The translations under genes and the position numbers were made by a program. Positions 32,588-42,457 of a stretch of 64,000 nucleotides of DNA are shown here, piece by piece. Origin of the DNA: Ensifer sp. LC163 (GTDB lineage Bacteria > Pseudomonadota > Alphaproteobacteria > Rhizobiales > Rhizobiaceae); the NCBI RefSeq assembly GCF_001695855.1, contig NZ_MBSS01000006.1, positions 62,001 to 126,000 of the forward strand. The letters run 5' to 3'. The notes under the pieces are model-generated. The model made no database searches. It saw only the letters and a program-made list of their open reading frames with translations, and had not been told where the DNA came from. The first letter of the stretch is position 1; every line of letters starts with the position of its first letter.

Positions 32588-33582
32588 CACTGCTGGCGGA
32601 CTTCGCCTGCCTCGAAGCGATAGGTGGTCGAGCAGAACTCGCACGTCACCTTGATCAGGCCGTCTTCGATCGTGCTCTCGATATCGTCGGCATGCAGCCC
32701 GGTCAGCACCGAACGGATCTTTTCGCGCGAGCAGCTGCAGCGATCATATACCGCCTGCGGCTGGTAAACGCGAACGCCGCGCTCATGGAACAGCCGATAG
32801 AGCAGACGTTCCGTACCGACCATGGGGTCGGTCAGCTCGTCGGCATCAATCGTCTCGACCATGACCTTGGCTTCCGCCCAGAGATCATCCTCGTCGAAGA
32901 GGTGCTCGTTGTCGTCGCTGTCGCTGTCGCCACCTGAGAGATCCGGCTGGCGCATGCGCTCCGGCGCATCCGGCAGGAACTGCGCGACCATGCCGCCGGC
33001 ACGCCAGCGATGGCGGGGCTTGCCGTTCTCGTCGCGGTCGAGCAGTTCGGCGACGCCAAGGCGTACCTTGGTCGGGATCTGTTCCGACTGGCGGAAGTAG
33101 ACGCCGGCGATTTCCTCGAGCGTGGCGCCATCGAGCGCAACGATGCCCTGATAGCGCTGGGTATGGGCGCCCTGATCGATGGTGAAGGCGAGAACGCCCT
33201 TGCCGAGCAGCTCGTGCGATTGTGTGCGTCCGTCCTTCAGGGCTTCAGCCAACGCTTCCTCATTGAAGCGGGCATAGGCGCGCACCCGATCGGGCGTGGC
33301 AAAATCGGCAACCACGAGATCGACCGGACCGTCGCCCTTCGTCTGAACGATAAGCTTGCCTTCGAACTTCAGCGACGTGCCGAGCAACACGGTCAGCACG
33401 ACGGTCTCGGCAACGAGCCGAGCGACCGGAAGCGGATAGTTGTGGCGCTCAAGGATTGCATCGAGCATCGGGCCGAGCTGAACGGCACGGCCACGCACAT
33501 CGAGGCCTTCCACCTGGAAGGGCACGACATGGTCGTCACCGGCAAAATCGAATTCGCCAAGTCCTGGTGCCATCTCAGTCAT
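32587..33582 (-). CDS. hslO: Hsp33 family redox-regulated molecular chaperone
   Basis: 331-residue Hsp33: N-terminal substrate-binding domain (~15-200; VVPFQVEGLDVRGRAVQLGP, YQGIVALDGATLEEIAGVYF), an acidic alphaproteobacterial insert (GGDSDSDDNEHLFDEDD) and the C-terminal zinc/redox switch with CxC (DRCSCSREK) and CxxC (CEFC). Oxidation of the four cysteines releases zinc and activates the holdase. AAGGAG precedes the ATG. It is third in the argD-argF-hslO gene run, 240 nt from argF. The stop codon TGA shares its last base with the terminus of the 270-bp element. Confidence 0.95.
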   Translation of the reverse strand: MTEMAPGLGEFDFAGDDHVVPFQVEGLDVRGRAVQLGPMLDAILERHNYPLPVARLVAETVVLTVLLGTSLKFEGKLIVQTKGDGPVDLVVADFATPDRVRAYARFNEEALAEALKDGRTQSHELLGKGVLAFTIDQGAHTQRYQGIVALDGATLEEIAGVYFRQSEQIPTKVRLGVAELLDRDENGKPRHRWRAGGMVAQFLPDAPERMRQPDLSGGDSDSDDNEHLFDEDDLWAEAKVMVETIDADELTDPMVGTERLLYRLFHERGVRVYQPQAVYDRCSCSREKIRSVLTGLHADDIESTIEDGLIKVTCEFCSTTYRFEAGEVRQQ

Positions 33583-33822
33583 CTGCTGCTCCTTACGTCA
33601 CCGGAGAAGGCCGCGCAGAGGACATAAACATCCCCCGGCGCGGCCTGCCCGTACCCTATTTGATCCCGCCAGAAACGGATTTGTCCAGCAGGCATGTGCC
33701 GTCTTGCCGGCCACCATGCGCTGCCTGTCGTCAGGTTGCGTCCGTTGTTTCCACCACGGAACGTCCCGCATGCGGCCTAAATCGGGTCGCATGCCGGTAA
33801 TTTCAATAGGCAGACGCGCCGA

Positions 33823-34740
33823 TCAGACGAGCCCCATGCACCAGGCGATGATCGACTTCTGCGCATGCAGCCTGTTTTCGGCCTCGTCGAACACCACCGA
33901 CTGCGGGCCGTCGATGACCTCGTCGGTCACCTCCTCACCGCGGTGTGCCGGCAGGCAGTGCATGAACAGCGCGTCCGGCGACGCGTGCTTCATCAACGCT
34001 TCGTTGACCTGGAACGGCTGGAAGACATTGTGGCCGCGGGCGCGATGCTCCTGGTTCATGGAGATCCAAGTGTCGGTGACGACGCAATGGGCACCGGCAA
34101 CGGCCTGTTCGGCCTCATGGCAAAGCAGGATCTCGCCGCCATTGTTGCGCGCCCAGTTGAGGATCTTGTCATGCGGCTCGGAGCCGAGCGGCACCGCCAT
34201 GTTCATGCGGTAGCCGAAACGGGCCGAGCCCTCGATCAGCGAGTGAAGCACGTTGTTGCCGTCACCGGTCCAAGCGATGGTCTTGCCCTTCACCGGTCCG
34301 CGGTGTTCCTCGAAGGTCATGATGTCGGCCATGATCTGGCAGGGATGGGTGTCGTCGGTCAGGCCGTTGATGACCGGCACCGTTGCGTGTTCGGCCAACT
34401 CGAGAAGGCGGCGATGGTCGGTCGTGCGGATCATGATCGCATCTACGTAGCGCGACAGCACCTTGGCGGTGTCGCCGATGGTCTCGGCGCGACCGAGCTG
34501 CATCTCGGTGCCCGAGAGAAACAGGGTTTCGCCGCCGAGTTGGCGCATGCCGACATCGAAGGAGACGCGCGTACGGGTGGAGGGCTTTTCGAAGATCATC
34601 GCCAGCATCTTGCCGGCGAGCGGCTTCGCGGCGGTTCCAGCCTTGGTCGCCGTCTTTCGCACGCGTGCGTCGTCAATAATCGTGCGCAGATCCGCCGCCG
34701 TCATGGCCGAAAGATCGATGAAGTGTCTTGTGCCTGCCAT
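33823..34740 (-). CDS. argF: Ornithine carbamoyltransferase
   Basis: 305-residue cytosolic enzyme that forms citrulline from ornithine and carbamoyl phosphate in arginine synthesis. Carbamoyl-phosphate site [24 protein letters not shown]; ornithine-binding region with DTWISMNQE; and [13 protein letters not shown] near the C-terminus. The ATG at 34738-34740 (MAGTRHF) is preferred over a TTG three codons upstream, although the AGGA is somewhat far. Follows argD by 131 nt on the same strand; the two steps are consecutive in the pathway. Confidence 0.95.
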   Translation of the reverse strand: MAGTRHFIDLSAMTAADLRTIIDDARVRKTATKAGTAAKPLAGKMLAMIFEKPSTRTRVSFDVGMRQLGGETLFLSGTEMQLGRAETIGDTAKVLSRYVDAIMIRTTDHRRLLELAEHATVPVINGLTDDTHPCQIMADIMTFEEHRGPVKGKTIAWTGDGNNVLHSLIEGSARFGYRMNMAVPLGSEPHDKILNWARNNGGEILLCHEAEQAVAGAHCVVTDTWISMNQEHRARGHNVFQPFQVNEALMKHASPDALFMHCLPAHRGEEVTDEVIDGPQSVVFDEAENRLHAQKSIIAWCMGLV

Positions 34741-34871
34741 CGTACTCAATTCCTGTCCTCAGAATGGCCCCTGAAGCACGACCGGTGTCGAAGAGCACGA
34801 TAGACGCTTCGACACCTCGGATTCGCGCATGGACCCTTGGGAAAATCGCTGCCGATCTCCCGGTTCAAAAA

Positions 34872-36071
34872 CTAGGCTGCGGCGGTGCCGCTGCTGCTTC
34901 TCACGGCTTCGGCCGCGCGCTCGATCCGTGCCAGGCCTTCGCGCGCTTCCTCGGCGGTCACCGTCAGCGGCGGCAGCAGGCGCAGCACGTTCTCACCGGC
35001 GGGAACGGCCAACAGCTTCTCCGCCCGGATCGCCTTCAGGAGATCGGCCGAAGGGCCTTTCGCCTTGATGCCGAGCATCAGCCCGTCGCCGCGGATGTCC
35101 TCGATCACATCGGGGAACCGGTCCTTCAGCGAGGCGAGACCCTGGCGGAAGACCAGCGCGACGTCGCGAACCTGCTCCAGGAAGCCGTCGGCCAGGATGA
35201 CGTCGAGCACGGCGTTGCCGACCGCCATGGCGAGCGGGTTGCCGCCGTAGGTGGAGCCGTGCGTACCGGCAACCATGCCGGCCGCCGCCTCTTCGGTCGC
35301 AAGGCAGGCGCCGAGCGGGAAGCCACCGCCGATCCCCTTGGCGACAGCCATGATATCGGGACGGATGCCGGCCCATTCATAGGCGAACAGCTTGCCGGTG
35401 CGGCCGACACCGGACTGGACCTCGTCGAGGATCAACAGCAGGCCGAACTCGTCGCAAAGCGCGCGCAGTTCCTGCATGAACTCCTTGGTGGCCGGGCGGA
35501 TGCCGCCCTCGCCCTGGATCGGCTCGATCAGGATCGCCGCCGTCTCGTCGGTAATCGCATCCTTGACCGCCGCGATGTCGCCGAACGGAACCTGGTAGAA
35601 ACCCGGAGCCTTCGGGCCGAAGCCTTCGATGTACTTCTGCTGACCGCCGGCGGCGATGGTCGCGATCGTGCGTCCGTGGAAGGCGCCCTCGAAGGTGATG
35701 ACGTGGAACTTCTCCGGATTGCCCTTGGCAAAATGGTAGCGGCGGGCGGTCTTGATCGCGCATTCGAGTGCTTCGGCGCCCGAATTGGTGAAGAACACAC
35801 GGTCGGCGAAAGTGACGGCCGTCAGCCGGCGCGCCAGGCTCTCCTGGCCTGGAACCTCATAGAGGTTGGACAGGTGCCAGACCTTCTCGGCCTGCGCCTT
35901 CAAAGCCTCGACCAGATGCGGATGGGCATGGCCAAGCGAGTTGACGGCGACGCCGGCGGCGAAGTCGAGATAGCGCGAGCCGTCTTCGGCGATCAGCCAG
36001 ACGCCCTCTCCTCGCTCGAAACGCAACGGCGCACGCATGTAGGTGTCGTAAAGCGGCGTGGTTGCAGTCAT
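34872..36071 (-). CDS. argD: Acetylornithine aminotransferase
   Basis: 399-residue class III PLP aminotransferase that converts N-acetylglutamate semialdehyde to N-acetylornithine. Motifs: [50 protein letters not shown], and the PLP Lys in [14 protein letters not shown]. The start [12 protein letters not shown] has GGAGAGG upstream; a ten-codon in-frame extension is less likely. First gene of the argD-argF-hslO run. A GCCGCC-TTGC-GGCGGC hairpin (36142-36157) stands in its leader about 70 nt upstream. Confidence 0.94.
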   Translation of the reverse strand: MTATTPLYDTYMRAPLRFERGEGVWLIAEDGSRYLDFAAGVAVNSLGHAHPHLVEALKAQAEKVWHLSNLYEVPGQESLARRLTAVTFADRVFFTNSGAEALECAIKTARRYHFAKGNPEKFHVITFEGAFHGRTIATIAAGGQQKYIEGFGPKAPGFYQVPFGDIAAVKDAITDETAAILIEPIQGEGGIRPATKEFMQELRALCDEFGLLLILDEVQSGVGRTGKLFAYEWAGIRPDIMAVAKGIGGGFPLGACLATEEAAAGMVAGTHGSTYGGNPLAMAVGNAVLDVILADGFLEQVRDVALVFRQGLASLKDRFPDVIEDIRGDGLMLGIKAKGPSADLLKAIRAEKLLAVPAGENVLRLLPPLTVTAEEAREGLARIERAAEAVRSSSGTAAA

Positions 36072-36492
36072 GGCGAGCCTCTCCTTCATTGCTATCGGCA
36101 TCGATCCGAGCCCGTGTCGAGCGCGGCAAAAAATTAAAAATGCCGCCTTGCGGCGGCGCAGGCACTATTCCTATTTCGCAGCGCAATGTCAACAAAACCA
36201 AGCCTTGCAGTGCGGTCGGACGGGTCTGATCCATGCGACGAAAAAAACGCGCGGCGGGGCTTGCAAAAATGCAACGCCCACCGAGCAAGTTGGGGAAAAC
36301 TAGGAAATCGATTCGGCGTGATTCCCGGGACTCTTGCCACGGAGTCCGCCCGTCAGTAGGTTAACGTTCAATTACTAGACGCATGCGGCGGACCTAGTCA
36401 CCAAAAGTGTTATCGCGTTGCAGCTCCGGAGCTTTTCCGGAGCGTGGTGAGAGATTCTGCCATCGCCAACGCTGAGAACGGAGAGTGCAGAA
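36072..36492. other. Divergent intergenic region between argD and gcrA
   Basis: 421 bp with no gene. The argD side holds an A-rich stretch and the hairpin at 36142-36157. The gcrA side holds a cluster of GANTC sites, a CtrA-like box and a hairpin, described under the gcrA regulatory region. Confidence 0.7.
36310..36457 (+). promoter_or_regulatory. gcrA regulatory region: GANTC cluster, CtrA-like box, leader hairpin
   Basis: Five GANTC sites: GATTC 36310-36314, GATTC 36320-36324, GACTC 36329-36333, GAGTC 36342-36346, GATTC 36453-36457. TTAACGTTCAATTAC at 36361-36375 fits the CtrA box TTAA-N7-TTAA with one change. GCTCCGGA/TCCGGAGC (36423-36443) forms a perfect hairpin in the probable leader. 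GANTC is the CcrM methylation target in alphaproteobacteria, and CtrA controls gcrA in Caulobacter. Confidence 0.7.
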
Positions 36493-37014
36493 ATGAACTG
36501 GACTGACGAGCGGGTGGAAAAACTGAAGAAGCTTTGGTCCGAGGGCCTGAGCGCGAGCCAGATCGCAGCGCAGCTCGGCGGCGTCAGCCGCAATGCGGTC
36601 ATAGGCAAGGTTCACCGACTGAGCCTGCCCGGCAGGGCCAAGGCTGGCGGAACCACCGCCGCGACCCGGCCGAAGCAGCGCCCGACCTCGGCGCCGCGCG
36701 CTCCGAACTACGCGTCGCGCGTCACCACCCGCACGGTTACCCGTTCGGCCGGCGCAACCGTCCTCAAGGAAGAGGTCGAAGTCGATCTCGTCGCTGAACA
36801 GGACTTCCATATCCAGACGAATGTGGTCGTGCCGATGTCGCGCCGCCTGGAGCTGACGCAATTGACCGAGCGCACCTGCAAGTGGCCGATCGGCGACCCG
36901 CTGAAGGAAGAGTTCCACTTCTGCGGCAACGACTCCCCGGAAGCTTCGCCCTATTGCAGCTTCCATGCACGGCTCGCCTACCAGCCTTCCGCCGAGCGCC
37001 GCCGCGCTCGCTAA
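36493..37014 (+). CDS. gcrA: GcrA cell cycle regulator
   Basis: 173-residue GcrA-family transcription factor. N-terminal DNA-binding domain: MNWTDERVEKLKKLWSEGLS, ASQIAAQLGGVSRNAVIGKVHRL (helix-turn-helix ~5-45). A basic, Ala/Thr-rich linker follows, then the C-terminal sigma70-contact region with conserved Cys (RTCKWPIGDP, FHFCGND, PYCSFHARLAY). In Caulobacter, GcrA works with sigma70 at promoters marked by GANTC methylation and drives S-phase genes. GGAGAG precedes the ATG. Single gene between argD (divergent) and phoB (convergent, shared terminator). Confidence 0.95.
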   Translation: MNWTDERVEKLKKLWSEGLSASQIAAQLGGVSRNAVIGKVHRLSLPGRAKAGGTTAATRPKQRPTSAPRAPNYASRVTTRTVTRSAGATVLKEEVEVDLVAEQDFHIQTNVVVPMSRRLELTQLTERTCKWPIGDPLKEEFHFCGNDSPEASPYCSFHARLAYQPSAERRRAR

Positions 37015-37035
37015 AGCTACCGAGAACAACGCATG

Positions 37036-37061
37036 AAAAAGGGGCCAACCGGCCCCTTTTT
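37036..37061. terminator. Bidirectional terminator between gcrA and phoB
   Basis: AAAAAGGGGCC (37036-37046) pairs with GGCCCCTTTTT (37051-37061) around AACC. A/T runs on both flanks make it a rho-independent terminator in both directions; it lies 22 nt after gcrA and 20 nt after the phoB stop. Confidence 0.92.
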
Positions 37062-37080
37062 TAGTGACTGATTGGATGGC

Positions 37081-37764
37081 TCAGCTTTCGAGCGAGTACC
37101 CGGCACCGCGAACGGTGCGAATGACATCCGGCATGCTCGAGAAGTTCAGCGCCTTGCGAAGGCGGCCGACATGCACATCCACCGTGCGTTCGTCGACATA
37201 GATATCGTGGCCCCAGACGCCATCCAGAAGCTGCGACCGCGAGAAGACCCGGCCCGGGGAAGACATCAGGAATTCGAGCAGGCGGAATTCCGTCGGGCCG
37301 AGACGGACCTCGCGGCTGCGGCGATGGACGCGGTGCGTCTCGCGGTCGAGCTCGATATCGCCGCAACGAAGCAGCGTCGAAAGGACCTCGGGCTTGGCGC
37401 GTCGCAGCATCGCCTTGACGCGGGCCATCAGCTCCGGCGTCGAGAACGGCTTGACGACATAGTCGTCGGCGCCGGTAGCAAGGCCGCGAACCCGCTCGCT
37501 CTCCTCGCCGCGCGCCGTCAGCATGATGATCGGCAGGCGCTCGGTTTCCGGGCGCTGACGCAGCCGGCGGCAAAGTTCGATACCGGACACCCCCGGCAGC
37601 ATCCAGTCGAGAATCAAGAGATCCGGCAGGCGCTCCTGCAGGCGGATCTCGGCCTCGTCGCCGCGCAGGATCGTATCGACATCGAACCCTTCGGCTTCGA
37701 GATTATACCGCAGCAGGACACTCAGCGCCTCTTCGTCTTCGACAACGGCGATTTTCGGCAACAT
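37081..37764 (-). CDS. phoB: Phosphate regulon response regulator PhoB
   Basis: 227-residue OmpR-type response regulator. Receiver domain ~1-120 with acidic pocket VVEDEE, phospho-acceptor Asp53 (LLILDWMLPG), Thr in IIMLTARGEE and Lys in DYVVKPFS; winged-helix DNA-binding domain ~130-225 (GPTEFRLLEFLM, VDVHVGRLRKAL, IRTVRGAGYSLE). It activates genes with Pho boxes when phosphate is scarce. Last gene of the phoR-pstSCAB-phoU-phoB series; the 198-nt gap to phoU may contain its own promoter. AAGGAG precedes the ATG. Confidence 0.96.
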   Translation of the reverse strand: MLPKIAVVEDEEALSVLLRYNLEAEGFDVDTILRGDEAEIRLQERLPDLLILDWMLPGVSGIELCRRLRQRPETERLPIIMLTARGEESERVRGLATGADDYVVKPFSTPELMARVKAMLRRAKPEVLSTLLRCGDIELDRETHRVHRRSREVRLGPTEFRLLEFLMSSPGRVFSRSQLLDGVWGHDIYVDERTVDVHVGRLRKALNFSSMPDVIRTVRGAGYSLES

Positions 37765-37962
37765 CAGGTAACGTCTCCTTACCCAGAGCGTCTCGCGTTC
37801 GGTCGAACGGGCAGAGATGCTCGAACATACAGCATCTGGAGCACTCCGCGCGCTTTCAAAGGCACGCGCGAAACGAATAGCTTCAGACGCGACAAAGCAG
37901 GGCCGCAACCAAGGCTGCGACCGGAGCAGGTTCATAAGCAGTCACTCGAACGAGTCTGGGTC

Positions 37963-38673
37963 TCAGTCCTTTACGGCACCCAGCGTCGACGTATTGTCAT
38001 CCTTCGGACGCTCGCCTTCCGGCTGGGCGCCCGTCGCCATGTAATAAATCGTCTCGGCGATGTTGGTGGCGTGGTCACCGATACGCTCGATGTTCTTGGC
38101 GCAGAACAAAAGATGCGTGCAGGGCGTGATGTTGCGCGGATCTTCCATCATGTAGGTCAGCAGCTCGCGGAACAGCGAGGTGTAGATCGCATCGATCTCC
38201 TCGTCGCGCTCGCGAATGCTGTTGGCCTTCTCCGGCGAGCGGGAGGCGTAGACGTCGAGGACTTCCTTGAGCTGCACGAGCGCGAGCTCGGCCAGGTGCT
38301 CGAGACCGCGCGCAAGCTTGCGCGGGATGCCGGAGCCGGCAACGGCAATGACGCGCTTGGCGTTGTTCTTGCCGAGGTCGCCGACACGCTCGAGATCGGA
38401 CGCGATGCGGATCGACCCCATGATCTCGCGCAGGTCGGCGGCAACCGGCTGGCGCTTGGCGATGGTGATGATCGCCTTTTCGCCGATCTGGCGTTCGGCC
38501 TCATCGAGGATGGCGTCGTCGGAGATCACCTTCTGCGCCAATGCGAGGTCGGAATTGACCAGCGCGCGAACGGATTCGCCCACCATCTGCTCGGCAAGGC
38601 CGCCCATCTCGGAGATGCGGCGCGTGAGATATTTCAGTTCTTCGTCGTAGGCGGACATTATGTGCATGGACAT
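37963..38673 (-). CDS. phoU: Phosphate signalling protein PhoU
   Basis: 236-residue all-helical protein with two PhoU repeats. Metal-binding patterns E/DxxxD are evident in each half (ASDLERVGDLGKNNAKR; CAKNIERIGDHATNIAE). PhoU links the PstSCAB transporter to PhoR and keeps the Pho response off when phosphate is plentiful. Lies 56 nt downstream of pstB on the same strand, as in most Pho operons. The start used (MSMHIMSAYDEEL) has AAGGATCG upstream; internal ATGs at the fifth codon or so are possible. Confidence 0.95.
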   Translation of the reverse strand: MSMHIMSAYDEELKYLTRRISEMGGLAEQMVGESVRALVNSDLALAQKVISDDAILDEAERQIGEKAIITIAKRQPVAADLREIMGSIRIASDLERVGDLGKNNAKRVIAVAGSGIPRKLARGLEHLAELALVQLKEVLDVYASRSPEKANSIRERDEEIDAIYTSLFRELLTYMMEDPRNITPCTHLLFCAKNIERIGDHATNIAETIYYMATGAQPEGERPKDDNTSTLGAVKD

Positions 38674-38729
38674 AGTCTTCGATCCTTGCGGGCGCGTTCA
38701 GGAAACGGATTGAAGGGGTGCTTCGGCCA

Positions 38730-39545
38730 TCAACCGAACCGGCCCATGATGTAGTCCTGGGTACGCTGGTCATCCGGATTGGTGAACATCTTGTCGGTGT
38801 CGTTCTCCTCGACGAGATTGCCGAGGTGGAACATCGCGGTGCGCTGCGATACACGCGCCGCCTGCTGCATCGAGTGGGTGACGATCACGATCGTGAAGTT
38901 CGTGCGCAGTTCGTGGATCAGTTCCTCGACCTTGGCGGTCGCGATCGGATCGAGCGCCGAACAGGGCTCATCCATCAGGATCACTTCAGGGCTGACGGCA
39001 ACGGCGCGCGCAATGCACAGGCGCTGCTGCTGGCCACCCGAAAGCCCGGTGCCCGGCTCGTGCAGTCGGTCCTTCACCTCGTTGAAGAGGCCGGCCTTCT
39101 GCAGGCTGGTCTCGACGACTTCGTCGAAATCGGCCTTCGTGCGGGCAAGCCCGTGAATACGCGGGCCGTAGGCGACGTTGTCGTAGATCGACTTCGGAAA
39201 AGGGTTCGGCTTCTGGAACACCATGCCGACGCGGGCACGCAGTTCCACGACGTCGATCGCCGGGTCGTAGATATCGTCCTCATCGAGCGTGATCTTGCCG
39301 GTGACGCGGCAGTTCTCGATGGTGTCGTTCATGCGGTTCAGCGTGCGCAGGAAGGTCGACTTGCCGCAGCCCGAAGGGCCGATCAGAGCCGTAACCGTGT
39401 TCTCGCGGATGTTGAGGTTGACGTCGAAAAGCGCGCGCTTGTCGCCGTAGTAAACCGACACATCCTTGCCGATCATCTTGTAGGGCACAGTGTTCATTTT
39501 CTGATCCAAGGCCTTCTCGACTGCAGCTTCTGACATGATGTTCAT
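38730..39545 (-). CDS. pstB: Phosphate ABC transporter ATP-binding protein
   Basis: 271-residue ABC ATPase of the high-affinity phosphate importer. Walker [11 protein letters not shown]-loop [16 protein letters not shown], signature LSGGQQQRL, Walker [14 protein letters not shown] and switch His THSMQQ are all intact; the PFPKSIYDN segment is specific for PstB. The ATG at 39543-39545 follows GAGGTAA; the frame is open 19 codons further upstream but overlaps the end of pstA. Starts 13 nt after pstA. Confidence 0.96.
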   Translation of the reverse strand: MNIMSEAAVEKALDQKMNTVPYKMIGKDVSVYYGDKRALFDVNLNIRENTVTALIGPSGCGKSTFLRTLNRMNDTIENCRVTGKITLDEDDIYDPAIDVVELRARVGMVFQKPNPFPKSIYDNVAYGPRIHGLARTKADFDEVVETSLQKAGLFNEVKDRLHEPGTGLSGGQQQRLCIARAVAVSPEVILMDEPCSALDPIATAKVEELIHELRTNFTIVIVTHSMQQAARVSQRTAMFHLGNLVEENDTDKMFTNPDDQRTQDYIMGRFG

Positions 39546-39558
39546 AGTAATTACCTCA

Positions 39559-40881
39559 CTACCAACGGCGCTCAAAGCGACGTCGCAACAGAATGGCGCC
39601 AAGGTTCATGACGACGAGGAAGATGAGAAGAATGATGATCGCGCCGGAGGTGCGCTCGACGAAGGCGCGTTCCGCCTCGTTGGCCCACATGTAGATCTGC
39701 ACCGGCAGTGCGGTCGACGGTTCCATCGGCGAGCCGGGGTAGTCGACGACGAAGGCGACCATGCCGATCAACAGGAGCGGCGCGGTTTCGCCAAGCGCAT
39801 GGGCGAGGCCGATGATCGTGCCGGTCAGAATGCCCGGCATCGCCAGCGGCAGCACGTGGTGGAAGATGGTCTGCATCTTGGACGCACCGAGGCCGAGCGC
39901 TGCCGAGCGGATGGACGGCGGGACCGCCTTCAACGCCGCGCGGGTGGCGATGATGATCGTCGGCAGGGTCATCAGTGTCAGCACCAGGCCGCCGACGACG
40001 GCAGCCGAGCGCGGCATGCCGGCAAAGTTGATGAACACGGCCAGACCCAAGAGACCGTAGACGATCGACGGGACGGCGGCGAGGTTGTTGATGTTGACTT
40101 CGATCAGGTCGGTCAGCCTGTTCTTCGGCGCGAACTCTTCGAGATAGATCGAAGCGGCAACACCGATCGGCAGGGACAGGACAAGCACGATCAGCATCAT
40201 GAACAGCGAGCCGAGGGCGGCAACGCCAACGCCTGCCGCTTCTGGGCGGCTCGAGGCGCCGAAGGTGAAGATGCCGGTGTTGAAGCTCTTCTTCAAGACG
40301 CCGGCACTTGCCAGCTCGTTCATCCAGGTGACCTGCTGGTCCTTGACCTTGCGCTTGCTCTCCTCGACGCTCAGGTCGATCTGACCCTTGAACGCGGAGT
40401 CGACATTGGCTTCGGCGAGCAATGTCACCGGTATGGTTTTGCCGATAACCGACGGGTCGGCGACGACGATGTCGCGCAACAGCGTGCGGGAGCTTGCCGA
40501 CATCATGTCGGTGGCCTGCTTGACCAGCGGACGCTTGCTCGCATCGATGCCGAGCTGCTTGATCAGCGCCTCACGCACCAGCAGTGGATAGTTGGCGGTC
40601 ATCAGCACCTTGCCGTCGGTCGCGCGCTCACCCTTGGGGTCGATGACTTTCTCGCTGAATTCGATCGGCAGCGTGATCGTTGTCTGCTGGAACGCAGTGT
40701 AGCCGTTGGAGACCACCGTCCACAGCAACAGAGCGAGGAAGAACAGGCCCAGGCTGATGGCGCCGATGCCATAGGCACGGAACCGGCGCTCGGCTGCGTA
40801 GCGGCGTTTGATGCCGATATCGCGCGTTGCGGATGCGGGACGGGCGGAGATCCGGACGGTCGGGGAAGCGATGTCGGTCAT
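39559..40881 (-). CDS. pstA: Phosphate ABC transporter permease PstA
   Basis: 440-residue inner-membrane permease, longer than E. coli PstA because of an N-terminal periplasmic-type domain (DUF3333 kind; ~55-210, from TITLPIEF to [10 protein letters not shown]), as usual in rhizobia. Hydrophobic helices occupy ~40-60 and 215-435. The EAA loop contacting PstB reads [19 protein letters not shown]. It overlaps the pstC stop by 4 nt (ATGA), so the two permeases are translationally coupled. Confidence 0.95.
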   Translation of the reverse strand: MTDIASPTVRISARPASATRDIGIKRRYAAERRFRAYGIGAISLGLFFLALLLWTVVSNGYTAFQQTTITLPIEFSEKVIDPKGERATDGKVLMTANYPLLVREALIKQLGIDASKRPLVKQATDMMSASSRTLLRDIVVADPSVIGKTIPVTLLAEANVDSAFKGQIDLSVEESKRKVKDQQVTWMNELASAGVLKKSFNTGIFTFGASSRPEAAGVGVAALGSLFMMLIVLVLSLPIGVAASIYLEEFAPKNRLTDLIEVNINNLAAVPSIVYGLLGLAVFINFAGMPRSAAVVGGLVLTLMTLPTIIIATRAALKAVPPSIRSAALGLGASKMQTIFHHVLPLAMPGILTGTIIGLAHALGETAPLLLIGMVAFVVDYPGSPMEPSTALPVQIYMWANEAERAFVERTSGAIIILLIFLVVMNLGAILLRRRFERRW

Positions 40882-42362
40882 TCGTACTGTTCCCGATATT
40901 TGCGCACGATGTAGAGCGCATAAATGTTGAGGCCGAGCGTGATGACGAAGAGCGTGATGCCGAGTGCGAAGGCAACCAGCGTCTGCGGCGAGGTGAACTC
41001 AAGGTCACCCGTCAACTGGTTGACGATCTTCACCGTCACCGTGGTCATCGGCTCGAAGGGATCGATTTGCATGCGGGCCGCGACACCGGCGGCAAGCACC
41101 ACGATCATCGTTTCGCCGACGGCGCGCGAGGCGGTCAGAAGCAGGGCGCCAACGATGCCCGGCAGTGCGGCGGGAAGGATGACCTTCTTGACCGTTTCAG
41201 AGCGGGTGGCCCCGAGACCGAGCGAGCCATCGCGCAGGGCCCGCGGCACCTGGGTGATGATGTCGTCGGACAGCGAGGACACGAACGGGATCAGCATGAT
41301 GCCCATGACGATGCCGGCGGTCACGACGCTCTGCGCCTGGATGAAGTTCTGATAGTTGCCGGTGACGAGACCGTTCAACTGGGCAGAGATGTCGCGCAGG
41401 AACGGGCCGACGGTCACCAGTGCGAAGAAACCGTAGACGATGGTCGGGATGCCGGCGAGCACCTCGAGCAAGGGCTTTGCCGTCGAACGCAGGCGTGGGC
41501 TCGCATACTCCGCCATGTAGATGGCTGCGAACAGACCGATCGGCACCGCAAAGAGCATGGCGACGAAAGCGATATAGAGCGTGCCGGCGAGAAGCGGGAT
41601 CAGGCCGAACTGGCCGGACGCACCGCCGCTGCCGGCGGCAGAAAACCGTGGATCCCAGACCGTGCCGAAGAAGAACTCGAAGGGCGAAACCATCGTGAAG
41701 AAACGGCCGGCTTCCGACAGCATCGAAGCGACGATGCCGACCGTCGTCAGGATGGCGATCGAGGAAGCGACGATCAGCGAGCCGAGGATGACGCGCTCAA
41801 CCTGATTGCGGGCACGGAAGCGGGTGGCGATGTTGCGGATGGCGTAAGCGCCGCCGGCAATAGCGATCAGCAGCACGACCGCACTCATCAGCCAGCGGTT
41901 GGTGACGCTCATCGCATTGAAATGCTGGGCAGCGGTGATCATGTAGGGTTCGCCTTCGCCGGCAAGGGCAACGCCCTTGGCCGCAAGCGTGGAGCGAAGA
42001 TTGGCCGAGCCGTTTTCAAGCGACGAAAGCTCTTCCGCCGTCAGCCGCTTCAGGCCGCCGGCGACCGACTTGACCTGGCCAAGCGCCAGCTCGACGGTCG
42101 CGCCGCCCTGCGTCTGCACCGTTTCGGGCAAAATCGCCCGGGTGCTGGAGTCAATGTACATCGGGGCGGCGACGAGCCAGGCCCCAAGCACGAGTGCGGC
42201 CGGAAGGATCGCCCAGATGGCAACATAGCTGCCGTGATAACCAGGCAAGGAATGCAGGTTGGAGAGCTTGCCGTTGGCCTGCGCGAGCGAACGCGCGCGG
42301 CCTGCAAAGTAAGAAATAAAACCAATTAAAACAATGAGCAAAAGAAGGAGCGAAGTACTCAT
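40878..42362 (-). CDS. pstC: Phosphate ABC transporter permease PstC
   Basis: 494-residue permease, also with an alphaproteobacterial N-terminal extension: a first helix (LLLLLIVLIGFISYFAG), a second (WAILPAALVLGAWLVAA) and a periplasmic segment before the six-helix BPD_transp core. EAA loop: SLGLGATRSETVKKVILP. The ATG at 42362 is chosen over a GTG two codons upstream because of GGAGACG spacing. The frame is intact; a one-base deletion in pstC is known for laboratory strain S. meliloti 1021, so this strain should have normal phosphate uptake. Confidence 0.95.
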   Translation of the reverse strand: MSTSLLLLLIVLIGFISYFAGRARSLAQANGKLSNLHSLPGYHGSYVAIWAILPAALVLGAWLVAAPMYIDSSTRAILPETVQTQGGATVELALGQVKSVAGGLKRLTAEELSSLENGSANLRSTLAAKGVALAGEGEPYMITAAQHFNAMSVTNRWLMSAVVLLIAIAGGAYAIRNIATRFRARNQVERVILGSLIVASSIAILTTVGIVASMLSEAGRFFTMVSPFEFFFGTVWDPRFSAAGSGGASGQFGLIPLLAGTLYIAFVAMLFAVPIGLFAAIYMAEYASPRLRSTAKPLLEVLAGIPTIVYGFFALVTVGPFLRDISAQLNGLVTGNYQNFIQAQSVVTAGIVMGIMLIPFVSSLSDDIITQVPRALRDGSLGLGATRSETVKKVILPAALPGIVGALLLTASRAVGETMIVVLAAGVAARMQIDPFEPMTTVTVKIVNQLTGDLEFTSPQTLVAFALGITLFVITLGLNIYALYIVRKYREQYE

Positions 42363-42419
42363 CGGCACGTCTCCGCGGCGGAGCGCTCAATGCGCTGCCG
42401 GCAGTTCGGATGGAGGCAT

Positions 42420-42448
42420 GCCCCGGCGCGAAAATGTCGCGCCGGGGC
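42420..42448. promoter_or_regulatory. Perfect 12-bp hairpin between pstS and pstC
   Basis: GCCCCGGCGCGA (42420-42431) pairs with TCGCGCCGGGGC (42437-42448) around AAATG. It lies 9 nt after the pstS stop codon on the pst transcript and has no T-run. Such hairpins typically protect the upstream message from 3' decay, giving more binding protein than permease. Confidence 0.8.
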
Positions 42449-42457
42449 TTGTCAGTA

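Noticed and set aside
33767-33793. GCATGCG...CGCATGC inverted repeat between argF and hslO
   Set aside because: Seven-bp arms around a 13-nt gap without a T-run; too weak to call a terminator or operator.
37072-38754. Plus-strand ORFs of 560, 459 and 500 codons over phoB-phoU, pstA and pstC
   Set aside because: Antisense shadows of well-identified pho/pst genes.
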